Assembly (NCBI RefSeq): GCF_030409055.1
Contig: NZ_CP116619.1
Coordinates: 653,628-717,627 of the forward strand
DNA length: 64,000 nucleotides
Source: Trichocoleus desertorum NBK24
GTDB lineage: Bacteria; Cyanobacteriota; Cyanobacteriia; FACHB-46
Reading direction: 5' to 3'
Shown piece by piece: positions 1 through 8,917 of the stretch. The notes under the pieces were generated by a model that did no database searches, had not been told where the DNA came from, and was given only the letters and a program-made list of their open reading frames with translations. The translations under genes were made by a program, and so were the position numbers. Within the stretch, counting starts at the first letter, position 1; the number at the start of each line of letters is the position of its first letter.

Positions 1-1
1 T

Positions 2-964
2 GATGGTAACGATGTTAAAGGACTAGATGTCTACACCGAGCATGACGAGAAGATTGGCAGTATTCACAACGTCCTAGTTGATGAAGAAGGTCATTTCCGT
101 TATTTGGTTGTAGACACAGGTTTTTGGATTTTTGGCAAAAAAGTGTTGCTGCCTGTAGGTCGTTTCCGTAGCGATCCACAAGCTCAGCGGATCTACACAG
201 TTGGTTTGACGAAACAACAGGCAGAAAACTTGCCTGAGTATAACGACAGCATGACTGTAGACTACGACTACGAAGAACGAGTTCGTAGTGTTTACCGTAG
301 CCCTACCTTAGAGTCCTCAGTGCCCGTTGAGGCATCTGCCCCTCTCGAAGCGTCTGTTCCAGTAGAACGGACTTACACAGCAGGTAGTACTCTTTATGAA
401 CAGGGTCAGCCTGCACCCGTCGAAGCTTCTGTTCCGGTCGATAGTGCGGCTCTAAGAAGTCGTGAGCAAGTTCGTCCAGTAGCTCCTGCTACTCGCCCAG
501 CTTACGATTATCGCCAAGAACCAGCTCTCTACAACATGAACGAGCAGGATCACCAAACGATTCGGCTATACGAAGAGCGATTGGTCGCTAACAAACACCG
601 TCGCAAAGCGGGAGAAGTTTCGGTTGGCAAGCATGTCGAAACGGAGACTGCCAGAGTTGCGGTGCCTGTCGAGCGCGAACGAGTGGTCATTCAGCGCATC
701 AACCCAACTCAAGTTGGAACTCCTGTAACACCCGGATCGGCTGACTTCCGTGAGGGTGAAGTTGCGCGGGTGGAAGTTTACGAAGAAACAGCAGACGTGC
801 ATAAGGAAGCCTTTGTGCGAGAGCAGGTCAACATTCGCAAAGAAGTCGAACGTGACACTGTTACCGCCGAAGACAAAATTCGTCGCGAAGAACTGGACAT
901 CGATACTCAAGGCCGTCCTATTCGAGATAACCGCCCAGGTAGCTCTCCTCGCGATCGCCGCTAA
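2..964 (+). CDS. PRC-barrel / DUF2382 protein, 5' end outside window
   Basis: The reading frame is already open at base 2, so the true start lies left of the window; the first internal start-like codon (TTG at 104) is not believable because PRC-barrel sequence precedes it. Visible part is 320 residues. Residues 1-75 look like a PRC-barrel (EKIGSIHNVLVDEEG, then FRYLVVDTGFW). A Pro/Val/Glu-rich linker with repeated 'VEASVPV'-like units follows (about residues 105-150). The C-terminal third matches the DUF2382 (YsnF/AvaK-type) pattern: TIRLYEERLVANKHRRKAGE and VPVERERVVIQR, then a charged, probably coiled tail. Such proteins are usually stress-associated in bacteria, with no defined biochemical role. 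The adjacent gene at 1104 encodes a related protein, which suggests a tandem duplication. Confidence 0.85.
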   Translation, partial: DGNDVKGLDVYTEHDEKIGSIHNVLVDEEGHFRYLVVDTGFWIFGKKVLLPVGRFRSDPQAQRIYTVGLTKQQAENLPEYNDSMTVDYDYEERVRSVYRSPTLESSVPVEASAPLEASVPVERTYTAGSTLYEQGQPAPVEASVPVDSAALRSREQVRPVAPATRPAYDYRQEPALYNMNEQDHQTIRLYEERLVANKHRRKAGEVSVGKHVETETARVAVPVERERVVIQRINPTQVGTPVTPGSADFREGEVARVEVYEETADVHKEAFVREQVNIRKEVERDTVTAEDKIRREELDIDTQGRPIRDNRPGSSPRDRR

Positions 965-1024
965 ACGAGCCGCTTCGACTGAGTTAGAGATATGACTCAA
1001 CTAAAGGAAGCGCCAACCAAACGG

Positions 1025-1062
1025 TGCAGGTAGGGCAATATCAAGCTCTGCCTGCATTTTTT
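1025..1062 (+). terminator. Rho-independent terminator
   Basis: TGCAGGTAGGGC (1025-1036) pairs with GCTCTGCCTGCA (1045-1056) apart from wobble or mismatched positions, and a T run follows. It lies 60 bases after the first DUF2382 gene and before the second, so the two genes are probably separate transcripts. Confidence 0.7.
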
Positions 1063-1103
1063 CACCCGATTTTTTTACTTCTTGATCACTCAACGGGTGT
1101 CTT

Positions 1104-2051
1104 ATGAATAATTCACTATTTCCAGGTCACTCCAAACCTGAGGGCAAACAAGCTCGTCTCGATACTTTAGTGAACAAAGTACGCCACAAACTGAAAAATT
1201 TTGCGGTGCGAGATAGTCAAGGCGAGTTAGTGGGTGAGGTGCGAGATGTGCAGCTCACAGCCGATCGTCAGCTTCAGTTTGTGGTTTCTCTACCAGACGC
1301 GCATAAAGGGTTCCGCCTAGTTTTGTTAACTAGCAAATCCATCCACAGTATTGACTCCGCCAACCGTTCAGTGCTGACTCATTTAAGCGCAGCGGAAATT
1401 GCCCAATTGTCCGACTCCTCGCTACCTAGTCCCGTGAGTGCTGCATCTTCAGCCTTGCCCTCCAGACCTGTGACCTTACCTTTTGAAGCGAGTAGCCTCA
1501 ATTCTCCAGAAAGTTCTAATTCAACCTCAAATCCTATGGAAAGTTTCACTGATTCAACTTCAAATCAAAATCCTCTAGATCTTCCTCTTGAAGGCGATCG
1601 CATTGATGACACTAATGACACGGCCACGACTCGGGTCGTCGAGGAAGAAGCCATTCGCTTACTAGAAGAACGCCTAGTTGTAGACCGCAGCACACATAAA
1701 ATCGGTGAAGTGATTGTTCGCAAAGCCGTTGAAACTCAAATTGTGGAAGTTCCGGTGCGCCGCGAAAAACTAATTGTGGAGCAAATCAGCCCTGAACACA
1801 GACAACTTGCAGAAATTGATTTGAGCCAAGGTGATCTGACAGCGGTGGAACTAGCCAACGCCATGACTGCTGACAGTCAACATGTGGTTCGCGGCGAGTT
1901 CACTTCTCCGGGTGCAGCTAGCCAATTCCTAGATGCGATCGCTAAAACCCATCGACATGGCTGCGAGAAGATTCAGATAGAAATTGTTTTATCCGATCCA
2001 AACTTGCAAGAGACTTACGCTAACTGGCTGGCGCAGTACGCCGCTCATTAA
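1104..2051 (+). CDS. PRC-barrel-like / DUF2382 protein
   Basis: This 315-residue protein has the same plan as its upstream neighbour. Residues 25-90 resemble a PRC-barrel (RDSQGELVGEVRDVQLTADR). A Ser/Pro/Asn-rich low-complexity linker covers about residues 105-165. A DUF2382 segment follows at about 175-235 (AIRLLEERLVVDRSTHKIGE, VEVPVRREKLIVEQ). The last 75 residues (AVELANAMTADSQHVVRGEF onward) are not obviously similar to anything I know. The start is ATG at 1104 with no clear Shine-Dalgarno sequence. A stress-response role is inferred from the family only. Confidence 0.8.
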   Translation: MNNSLFPGHSKPEGKQARLDTLVNKVRHKLKNFAVRDSQGELVGEVRDVQLTADRQLQFVVSLPDAHKGFRLVLLTSKSIHSIDSANRSVLTHLSAAEIAQLSDSSLPSPVSAASSALPSRPVTLPFEASSLNSPESSNSTSNPMESFTDSTSNQNPLDLPLEGDRIDDTNDTATTRVVEEEAIRLLEERLVVDRSTHKIGEVIVRKAVETQIVEVPVRREKLIVEQISPEHRQLAEIDLSQGDLTAVELANAMTADSQHVVRGEFTSPGAASQFLDAIAKTHRHGCEKIQIEIVLSDPNLQETYANWLAQYAAH

Positions 2052-2080
2052 TCCCAAATCATAAAAATCAAACAATAAAA

Positions 2081-2126
2081 AGAGTCGAGGTTCAAACCTG
2101 AGAAGTTCAGGACTGACCTCGACTCT
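2081..2126. terminator. Bidirectional terminator between convergent genes
   Basis: AGAGTCGAGGT (2081-2091) and ACCTCGACTCT (2116-2126) form a perfect 11-bp stem, with an inner CCTGA/TCAGG helix. On the minus strand the stem is followed by TTTTTATTG, on the plus strand by GCAATTTTAA. It sits between the convergent DUF2382 gene and ftsH and probably serves both. Confidence 0.85.
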
Positions 2127-2184
2127 GCAATTTTAAGGAGGGTTAACCGTTTTCGGAACGATGTTGCCTATGCCTAACTGGGGC

Positions 2185-4023
2185 TTAAGCGATCGCTGCG
2201 ATCTTCACATCGTTGTTGCCGAGCAATTCTTGCAACTCTTCCGCATCCACCGTTTCTTTCTCAACTAGCATGTCCGCTAGCTGATCTAAGACGTGACGGT
2301 TTTCGATCAAAACTGACTTAGAGCGACGATATGCTTGCTCAACTAAGTTGCGAACTTCGTCGTCAATCGTAGCAGCAGTTTCTTCCGAGAAGTCCCGCTC
2401 AGCAGCGATATCCCGTCCCAGGAACATGTTGCCTTGTTGGCGACCCAAGGCAACGGGGCCGAGGCGATCGCTCATACCGAAGCGAGTTACCATTTGGCGA
2501 GCCACACGAGCCACCTGTTGTAAGTCACTAGCCGCGCCAGTGGTCACTTCTTCCTCACCGAAGATGATTTCTTCAGCAATACGGCCACCTAAAGCGACTG
2601 CCATCTGGTTTTGCAGATAGGAGCGGCTGTAGAGACCAGAATCCATACGATCTTCACTGGGAGTGAACCAAGTCAGACCACCCGCACGACCACGAGGAAT
2701 AATGCTGATCTTTTGTACAGGGTCGTAATCTGGCATCAGGGCACCCACGAGGGCGTGACCTGCTTCGTGATAAGCCACTAGCTGCTTGCGCTTCTCGCTC
2801 ATCACACGGTCTTTCTTCTCTGGGCCTGCCAAGACGCGATCGATCGCATCGTTGACTTCGTCCATCGAGATTTCGGTTAAGTTGCGACGAGCCGCTAGAA
2901 TTGCCGCTTCATTTAGCAGGTTAGACAGGTCAGCACCCGTAAACCCAGGGGTACGACGCGCAATCCGGTCTAAGTCCACATCTTTCGCTAAGGTTTTGCC
3001 ACGAGCATGTACCCGCAAGATTTCTGAACGACCTGCAAAATCAGGGCGATCGACGACAACTTGACGATCAAAGCGACCCGGACGCAGCAGCGCTGAATCT
3101 AATACATCTGGGCGGTTGGTTGCCGCAATCACGATAATGCCATTGTTGCCCTCAAAGCCATCCATTTCGGTGAGCAACTGGTTGAGGGTCTGTTCCCGCT
3201 CATCGTTGCCGCCCCCTAAACCAGCACCCCGCTGCCGACCGACAGCATCAATTTCATCAATAAAGACGATACAGGGAGCATTGGCTTTGGCTTGCTCGAA
3301 GAGGTCACGGACGCGAGAAGCACCCACACCTACGAACATCTCTACAAACTCTGAACCAGAGATGGAGAAGAAAGGTACACCTGCTTCACCTGCGACTGCA
3401 CGAGCCAACAGGGTTTTACCCGTTCCCGGAGGGCCGACTAGCAGCACACCTTTAGGAATCTTGGCTCCAACTGCAGTAAAGCGATCGGCATTTTTAAGAA
3501 AATCTACAACTTCATTTAGTTCTAGTTTTGCCTGGTCAATTCCCGCGACATCACCAAAGGTAACCTGGGTTTGAGGCTCCATTTGGACTCTAGCCTTGGA
3601 TTTACCAAAGTTCATCGCTTGGCTACCAGGGCCGTTTTGAGCACGACGCAGTAGGAAGAACAAACCAACCAGCAATAAGACTGGGAAGAATAGGCTGCTC
3701 AAGGCTTTGAGCCAGAAGCCATCGTCGGTTTGAGGCAGAACTGAGATATCAACATTATTTTTAGTCAACGTATCAATCAGCTCAGGATCGCTGGGCAGAT
3801 TGACCAAAACCTTACTACCGTCTTGAGCTGTGACTAAAGCTCTGGAGCGATCGGAGCTAAGGCTGACTTTTTCTACTCGATTGCCTTCAACTTCTTGAAT
3901 AAACTGACTGTATCGCCACGTCTCTCGACTCTGGGGTTGCTTATCAAAGAGTGCAGTTGCCAATGCAACCACCACAATTGCTAGAAGCGCGTACAGTCCC
4001 GCATTTCTCCACCGTTTGTTCAC
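2185..4023 (-). CDS. ftsH3: ATP-dependent zinc metalloprotease FtsH, FtsH3 type
   Basis: Membrane-anchored AAA+ protease that degrades damaged or regulated membrane and soluble proteins. Two N-terminal membrane helices (about residues 10-25 and 110-125) flank a lumenal/periplasmic domain. The AAA module has Walker A GPPGTGKT (about 197-204), Walker B VFIDE and [23 protein letters not shown]. The M41 zinc site HEAGH is at about 419-423. The N-terminal pattern ([32 protein letters not shown]) matches what I remember of Synechocystis slr1604 (FtsH3), the essential paralogue that pairs with FtsH1 or FtsH2. The frame opens with TTG at 4032, only about two bases after GGAGG; GTG at 4023 gives better spacing and the expected N-terminus, so I chose it. 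Confidence 0.93.
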   Translation of the reverse strand: MNKRWRNAGLYALLAIVVVALATALFDKQPQSRETWRYSQFIQEVEGNRVEKVSLSSDRSRALVTAQDGSKVLVNLPSDPELIDTLTKNNVDISVLPQTDDGFWLKALSSLFFPVLLLVGLFFLLRRAQNGPGSQAMNFGKSKARVQMEPQTQVTFGDVAGIDQAKLELNEVVDFLKNADRFTAVGAKIPKGVLLVGPPGTGKTLLARAVAGEAGVPFFSISGSEFVEMFVGVGASRVRDLFEQAKANAPCIVFIDEIDAVGRQRGAGLGGGNDEREQTLNQLLTEMDGFEGNNGIIVIAATNRPDVLDSALLRPGRFDRQVVVDRPDFAGRSEILRVHARGKTLAKDVDLDRIARRTPGFTGADLSNLLNEAAILAARRNLTEISMDEVNDAIDRVLAGPEKKDRVMSEKRKQLVAYHEAGHALVGALMPDYDPVQKISIIPRGRAGGLTWFTPSEDRMDSGLYSRSYLQNQMAVALGGRIAEEIIFGEEEVTTGAASDLQQVARVARQMVTRFGMSDRLGPVALGRQQGNMFLGRDIAAERDFSEETAATIDDEVRNLVEQAYRRSKSVLIENRHVLDQLADMLVEKETVDAEELQELLGNNDVKIAAIA

Positions 4024-4087
4024 TGAGGTCAATCCTCCTAGTTGTAAGTTGCGGGGACTTTTTTCAAATTTGCTTTGTTAACTAATA

Positions 4088-4113
4088 TTAACCTAATTTC
4101 AGAATCAGGTTAA
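4088..4113 (-). other. AT-rich hairpin after pabC
   Basis: TTAACCT...AGGTTAA arms extend to an 11-bp stem with one wobble and a 4-base loop, starting four bases after the pabC stop. There is no T run after it on the minus strand, so it may be a weak terminator, an mRNA-processing structure or an operator in the ftsH leader. Confidence 0.4.
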
Positions 4114-4116
4114 CAA

Positions 4117-4932
4117 TCAACCCTGGAAAAGCCCCCGCAATTGCTGAAAACCTTGATGAGTGGGGTCATAGGCAAGCTGAGAGTTACGTCTCAGAATTCC
4201 GTGAATCGGGACGATCTCTACGACGCTATTACAGTAGGCGATCGCCTCAAGCTCCATTACCAGATCCAGACACCAAGGTTCTTCTCTTATTGTCCTATTC
4301 TGGCTCATCAACCAGGTAATTAGCTGCGATCGCATCAGTCCCGGTAAAATTCCTGCCTTTAGGGGGGGAGTCCACCAATCGCCATCCAGCCATCCCCAGA
4401 GATTGCCCGTACTGGTCTCTAGCCACTCTCCCTGCTGATTCACCAAAATTGCTTCTTGCGCTCCCTTCTGCATGGCGCTTTGCCGAGCGAGCCACGTGGG
4501 TAGGTAATTTCCTGTTTTATGTACGGGTAGCGATCGCTGAAACCGAGAAGACTCCGCCAACCAAGCTACAATTCCTTGCTGTTGCCATTCACCTAGGCTT
4601 ACAGGGAGCGATCGCCCAGTAATCCACTCGCGACCATCGGGGAATAGCGTAATGCGGAGGACTGGAAAGTAAGGTACTAAAGCCTCAGCTCCTTGCCGTA
4701 TACGTCGCCAATCTGGAGTCTCCCAGCCGAGCGATCGCAAACTCCGCTTCAGTCGCTGACAATGGCCTGCCCAGTTGGTTAAAGGTGCTTCCAAAGACTG
4801 GGAGTAAACCCGCAAGGTCGTGAATACCGTGGCACCATAGAGCAGCCCTGGCTCATCCACAGGTAGCGTCACCGAGCCTGCACAAACTAGCTCACCAGCG
4901 TACCAAAAAAATTGCGAGTTCAAGTTGAGCAA
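4117..4932 (-). CDS. pabC: Class IV aminotransferase, probable aminodeoxychorismate lyase
   Basis: A 271-residue fold-type IV PLP enzyme, the right length for 4-amino-4-deoxychorismate lyase, which releases pyruvate to give p-aminobenzoate for folate. The candidate PLP lysine is K139 in HKTGNYL. E172 in LETSTGNLWG is the conserved glutamate that contacts the cofactor. The C-terminal PPLKAGILPGLMR is typical of the family. The frame begins with TTG at 4932, preceded at good spacing by AGG; no ATG is nearby. It lies between an unknown membrane-anchored protein and ftsH3 on the same strand. Branched-chain or D-amino-acid aminotransferase activity cannot be excluded from sequence alone. Confidence 0.8.
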   Translation of the reverse strand: MLNLNSQFFWYAGELVCAGSVTLPVDEPGLLYGATVFTTLRVYSQSLEAPLTNWAGHCQRLKRSLRSLGWETPDWRRIRQGAEALVPYFPVLRITLFPDGREWITGRSLPVSLGEWQQQGIVAWLAESSRFQRSLPVHKTGNYLPTWLARQSAMQKGAQEAILVNQQGEWLETSTGNLWGWLDGDWWTPPLKAGILPGLMRSQLITWLMSQNRTIREEPWCLDLVMELEAIAYCNSVVEIVPIHGILRRNSQLAYDPTHQGFQQLRGLFQG

Positions 4933-5018
4933 CGAAAAGCCTGACTCTAGTTGGAGAAAATCCAGACAAATCTTACAGTTCCGCGTGAGCCAGGATCAAG
5001 GGTTCCAGAGGCACTTGA

Positions 5019-5816
5019 TTAATCTCGCGGGGGTGACTTGATCCTTGATGTTCCATCGGGTCCTGTAATCACATCACCACCCAACGCCCGAATCCGTTTA
5101 ACTGCAATTTGACGAGTACGGTCATCGGTAGCAACGCTTAAGACTTGTGACCAAGCTGCAACTTGAGCAAACTTACTTCTAGGATTACGAGCTAGAAACT
5201 GAGCAGTTCGCTGAGAAAACTGAGCTACACTTTGACTCTCTGCATCTGTGTAAGTATTGGCCCACTTTGCTGCCATTGCAAACGAATTTTGAGCTGCTTT
5301 CGAGTCTCCTAAAAATAACAGTTCATCAATTCCCTTGTAACGCCATACATAGTAAGCCTTCGGGGGCACCTGAGGAGAAAGCCGCTCCAGACTTCGATTC
5401 ATGAGAGCAACTGAGCGTTCTGGCATTCCTGCATACAGAGCAGTGCTCCCTGAAAGAAAGAAGTAACCATCTAAAAAATAGGGATCGCGGCTGAGGATTA
5501 CTTCAAAATATTCCGGGCTTAGTTCATAACCTGTTTTCTCTCGTACCTCATCATCACCAAAATATTGCAGAAAGTTTAGAAACACCCAATCTGCTAACAG
5601 GTTACTGAATCCAAAGGTTGGTAACTTTTCTAGCAGATTAAGGCGCAACTTCTCAGCCGCAATTTCTCGCTCTAGGACTCCTACAGGAGGCGTACTGGCT
5701 TTAGTGCTGATCGTTCTCAATTGTGGCAGTTGAGTAGCCCCAATCAAGCTGGCACAGGTTAATGCAACTAGGGAAGGGACAATAAGTGAGCCCCAAACTT
5801 GCCGAGAGAACACCAT
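5019..5816 (-). CDS. Conserved cyanobacterial-type protein with N-terminal membrane anchor
   Basis: I do not recognise a named family. The 265 residues start with a hydrophobic segment (about 8-27, VWGSLIVPSLVALTCASLIG), either an uncleaved anchor or a signal peptide with a possible lipobox-like cysteine. The rest is mainly helical with TPR-like character: ILSRDPYFLDGYFFLSGSTA and MPERSVALMNRSLERLSP. ATG at 5816 has AGGA six bases upstream. The gene is divergent from the polysaccharide ABC transporter at 5985, with a 168-base shared intergenic region, so co-regulation with the glycan cluster is possible. No function is claimed. Confidence 0.7.
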   Translation of the reverse strand: MVFSRQVWGSLIVPSLVALTCASLIGATQLPQLRTISTKASTPPVGVLEREIAAEKLRLNLLEKLPTFGFSNLLADWVFLNFLQYFGDDEVREKTGYELSPEYFEVILSRDPYFLDGYFFLSGSTALYAGMPERSVALMNRSLERLSPQVPPKAYYVWRYKGIDELLFLGDSKAAQNSFAMAAKWANTYTDAESQSVAQFSQRTAQFLARNPRSKFAQVAAWSQVLSVATDDRTRQIAVKRIRALGGDVITGPDGTSRIKSPPRD

Positions 5817-5984
5817 CGATTTGTCCTAATCACAACCTCAACTACCGGATTTAGTTCTAAAGCGATTAAAAAACTCGCCAGGGCGATCGCTTGAGCTAAA
5901 TTCTAGGGCATTCTCATAATCAAGTTACTCTAATATTCATATCGAGTGATCCCCTCCACTCTTACTCGCTCACTTTGCCCGTCT

Positions 5985-6815
5985 ATGAGTACGCATCCTC
6001 CGGAACTGATCATCGAAGCAGGTCGCACAGAGAGCCAATATTGGAAAGACCTCTGGCGATACCGAGAGTTATTTTACTTCTTGGCTTGGCGAGACATCCT
6101 GGTTCGCTATAAGCAAACCGTAATCGGGATTGCTTGGGCTTTGATTCGCCCCTTCCTCACCATGATTGTGTTCACCATCGTCTTTGGCAATTTGGCTAAG
6201 CTACCATCTGGCGGTGCGCCCTATCCCATTTTAGTCTTTGCTGCCATGCTACCTTGGCAGTTTTTTGCCAGTGCCCTAGCTGAGTGCAGCAACAGCCTCA
6301 TCACTAATTCCAATCTAATTTCTAAGGTTTACTTCCCTCGGCTGATTGTGCCTTCCAGCGCTGTGATTGTCAGCTTTGTGGATTTTCTGATTTCTGGAAT
6401 AATTTTGCTGGCTTTGATGATTTGGTTCAACTTTGTGCCAGATTGGCGAATTGTAACTTTACCGCTATTTATCCTGTTGGCCTTTGCTGCTGCAATGGGA
6501 GCAGGGTTATGGCTGGCAGCTTTAAACGTGAAGTACCGTGACTTCCGGTATATTGTGCCGTTTATTGTGCAATTTGGCCTCTACATCTCCCCTGTAGGCT
6601 TTAGTAGCAGCATTGTGCCACCACAATGGCGATTGATTTACTCGATCAATCCAATGGTAGGTGTGATCGATGGCTTCCGTTGGGCAATCTTAGGAGGTGA
6701 GGCTCAGTTATATTGGCCTGGTTTCTTGCTCTCAACGGCGTTAGTGGCGTTTTTGTTAGTGAGTGGAATCTGGTACTTCCGTCAAACAGAGCGCACATTT
6801 GCAGACGTAATTTAA
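5985..6815 (+). CDS. wzm: Polysaccharide ABC exporter permease, ABC-2 / Wzm type
   Basis: Inner-membrane half of an ABC-2 exporter that moves polyprenyl-linked glycans across the cytoplasmic membrane. It has a short amphipathic N-terminus (YWKDLWRYRELFYFLAWRDI), then about six membrane helices and the ABC-2 signature region KYRDFRYIVPFIVQFGLYIS before the last helices. GTG at 5946 would add 13 residues; I chose ATG at 5985 because the protein then begins close to the conserved PELIIEAGR region. Neither start has a good Shine-Dalgarno. Its ATPase partner begins seven bases downstream. This is the first gene of the plus-strand glycan cluster. Confidence 0.9.
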   Translation: MSTHPPELIIEAGRTESQYWKDLWRYRELFYFLAWRDILVRYKQTVIGIAWALIRPFLTMIVFTIVFGNLAKLPSGGAPYPILVFAAMLPWQFFASALAECSNSLITNSNLISKVYFPRLIVPSSAVIVSFVDFLISGIILLALMIWFNFVPDWRIVTLPLFILLAFAAAMGAGLWLAALNVKYRDFRYIVPFIVQFGLYISPVGFSSSIVPPQWRLIYSINPMVGVIDGFRWAILGGEAQLYWPGFLLSTALVAFLLVSGIWYFRQTERTFADVI

Positions 6816-6821
6816 GTAGGA

Positions 6822-8129
6822 ATGACGGGTGTGTCTGATACAGTCATTCGAGTTGAAAATCTAGGCAAGAAATATATCATTGGCCATCAAACGCAGGGGC
6901 GATCGCGCTACACAGCCCTGAGAGATGTGCTTGCTGATGGTGCTAGATCTGTTGGTCGTCGAATACTCAATCCTTTTGCTCAACAACCTCTCCCGCCTAC
7001 AAAAGAAGAGTTTTGGGCACTTAAAGATGTCTCCTTTGAGATCGAACAGGGTGAAGCTATTGGCATCATTGGCCGCAATGGAGCTGGCAAATCTACTCTA
7101 TTAAAGATTCTCAGCCGCATCACAGAACCTACTACAGGTCGAGTCGAGCTAAAGGGACGAGTTGCCAGCCTGTTAGAGGTTGGAACTGGCTTTCATCCTG
7201 AATTAACGGGGCGAGAAAATATTTTTCTCAATGGGGCCATTTTAGGGATGAGCCGAGTAGAGATTAACCGCAAATTTGATGAGATTGTAGAGTTTGCGGA
7301 AGTCTCTCGGTTTTTAGATACGCCAGTTAAGCGGTATTCGAGTGGAATGTATGTGAGGCTGGCATTCGCGGTAGCTGCTCACCTAGAACCAGAGATTTTG
7401 CTTGTGGATGAAGTTCTAGCAGTTGGAGATGCTAAGTTTCAGAAAAGATGTCTGGGAAAGCTGCGAGATGTTGCAGGTTCTGAGGGACGAACAATATTAT
7501 TTGTAAGCCACGATTTGCCAGCCATGCAAGCTCTCTGCAATAAAGCAGTTTTAATGCATCATGGGTCAATCAAGATGCAGGGTATAAGCAGTGAGATTAT
7601 TGCAAATTATCTTTCCCTGGGAAGCCAAGATTTCCTAGGAGAGGTCAGTTTACAGAAACATCCAGGGAGACTGCATTCCCGCGAAAAAGCCTTACAGAAA
7701 ATATGGTTAACCAATGACAACCATGAGAAAACCAATGAATTTAGTATGGGGGATAGTCTTTTAGCCTCCTTTTCGTTTGACTGCGAACATCCCGTTTCAG
7801 CACCTGGATTTGGGTTTGGATTTGAGGATCAAACAGGCAGAAGAATTTTTTCACTGAATAACTATATGTCTCCCAATCCCAAGAACGAATTCGGTTCCAT
7901 TAAGCAAGGTACTGTAAGCCTAAAAATCGATAATATTCCTCTAATGCCCGGCAAGTATTATATCAGTGTCTCACTGGTAGAAAACCAAGCTGAGTGGGTT
8001 GATTTTATAGAAAGAGCTATAGGTTTCGAAGTTTACCCAGCTGATATCTTCGGATCTGGAAAAATCCCAGACTCATCTCATGGAATCATTTTTTTTCCCG
8101 GTCAAATAACAGTCAAGCCCAATTTTTGA
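6822..8129 (+). CDS. wzt: Polysaccharide ABC exporter ATPase with C-terminal glycan-binding domain (Wzt type)
   Basis: 435 residues. The nucleotide-binding domain spans about residues 8-260: Walker A GRNGAGKST (about 83-91), signature YSSGMYVRLAFA (about 171), Walker B ILLVDEVLAVGD (about 190) and the H-loop FVSHD. About 170 further residues form a beta-rich domain (FDCEHPVSAPGFGFGFEDQT, PLMPGKYYISVSLVENQAEW) resembling Wzt_C, which in O8/O9a-type systems recognises the modified non-reducing end of the finished chain. The gene follows the permease after seven bases. Presence of Wzt_C together with the methyltransferases downstream suggests export coupled to chain capping, as inference. Confidence 0.92.
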   Translation: MTGVSDTVIRVENLGKKYIIGHQTQGRSRYTALRDVLADGARSVGRRILNPFAQQPLPPTKEEFWALKDVSFEIEQGEAIGIIGRNGAGKSTLLKILSRITEPTTGRVELKGRVASLLEVGTGFHPELTGRENIFLNGAILGMSRVEINRKFDEIVEFAEVSRFLDTPVKRYSSGMYVRLAFAVAAHLEPEILLVDEVLAVGDAKFQKRCLGKLRDVAGSEGRTILFVSHDLPAMQALCNKAVLMHHGSIKMQGISSEIIANYLSLGSQDFLGEVSLQKHPGRLHSREKALQKIWLTNDNHEKTNEFSMGDSLLASFSFDCEHPVSAPGFGFGFEDQTGRRIFSLNNYMSPNPKNEFGSIKQGTVSLKIDNIPLMPGKYYISVSLVENQAEWVDFIERAIGFEVYPADIFGSGKIPDSSHGIIFFPGQITVKPNF

Positions 8130-8148
8130 ATCACGAAGGATAGAGACT

Positions 8149-8907
8149 ATGCCTCACGAAATTAGCTCTATAGAAAGTAAAGCTGAATACAGAGATTGGG
8201 TTTATTTGGAGAGAGGGGATTACCACAAAAACCTTGATTTAGATTGGTCCTATGCACCAACCTATCTCCAAAAAGTTAAACTTGTTCGACAATTCATAGA
8301 CAACCTTCCCTTAAATTTCAAAATTCTTGATTTGGGTTGTGGTGAGGGAGTTTTTATAAACGAATTTTTACAGAAAGGTAGGGATATACAAGGTTTAGAT
8401 TTAAACTACGAAAATGAATTTGTCCGAAGAGGAAATCTTCTTGAGCTTCCTTATGAGGCGTCAACTTTTGATGTTGTCATGTTACTGGATGTATTGGAGC
8501 ACATTCAATTTCAGGATCAGAGGAAAGCTCTCATAGAAATTCACCGAATTTTAAAGGGTGGTGGTTTATTCTTTGCCTCAATTCCCAATCTTGCACACTT
8601 CAGCTCTCGTTTTAGCCTAGTTCTTTCTGGGAAACTTGACCGCACTGATAGTGAACTAGATCATCCAGGAGAGCGTCCTTTTTCAGAGAACAAAGCACTT
8701 CTTGAAGAAGCTGGTTTTGAAATCTTTGAGTGTCGTGGCGTAACTTTTACAGTTCCGTATCTTTACAGGCGATTGATTTGCAGGAGAGCAAAGCAGATGA
8801 AGTGGTTGCATGACGCTCTAGAACCTATGGCAAAAGTATTTCCAGCATGGGCAATGCTGGATTTTTTCATCAGCACAAAGAAGCCAAGCCAGGATAAACA
8901 ATCTTAA
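8149..8907 (+). CDS. Class I SAM-dependent methyltransferase
   Basis: 252 residues. Motif I ILDLGCGEGVFINEF (about 62-76) and the acidic motif II region (GLDLNYENEF) mark the SAM site; FDVVMLLDVLEHIQ and LKGGGLFFASIPNLAHFSSR are motifs of the UbiE/Methyltransf_11-like group. The C-terminal part has a basic patch (LYRRLICRRAKQMKWLHDAL) that could touch membrane or glycan lipid. It starts 19 bases after the ATPase and is followed after ten bases by a GT2 gene, so it is in the same operon. Sugar O-methylation is likely but the acceptor is unknown. Confidence 0.85.
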   Translation: MPHEISSIESKAEYRDWVYLERGDYHKNLDLDWSYAPTYLQKVKLVRQFIDNLPLNFKILDLGCGEGVFINEFLQKGRDIQGLDLNYENEFVRRGNLLELPYEASTFDVVMLLDVLEHIQFQDQRKALIEIHRILKGGGLFFASIPNLAHFSSRFSLVLSGKLDRTDSELDHPGERPFSENKALLEEAGFEIFECRGVTFTVPYLYRRLICRRAKQMKWLHDALEPMAKVFPAWAMLDFFISTKKPSQDKQS

Positions 8908-8917
8908 TCGCCTCATT

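Noticed and set aside
566-1000. 144-residue minus-strand frame over the DUF2382 gene
   Set aside because: Shadow of the real plus-strand gene; the sense frame has clear domain motifs.
3116-3574. 152-residue plus-strand frame opposite ftsH3
   Set aside because: Antisense shadow of the AAA domain with Ser/Thr-rich translation typical of reverse-frame artefacts.
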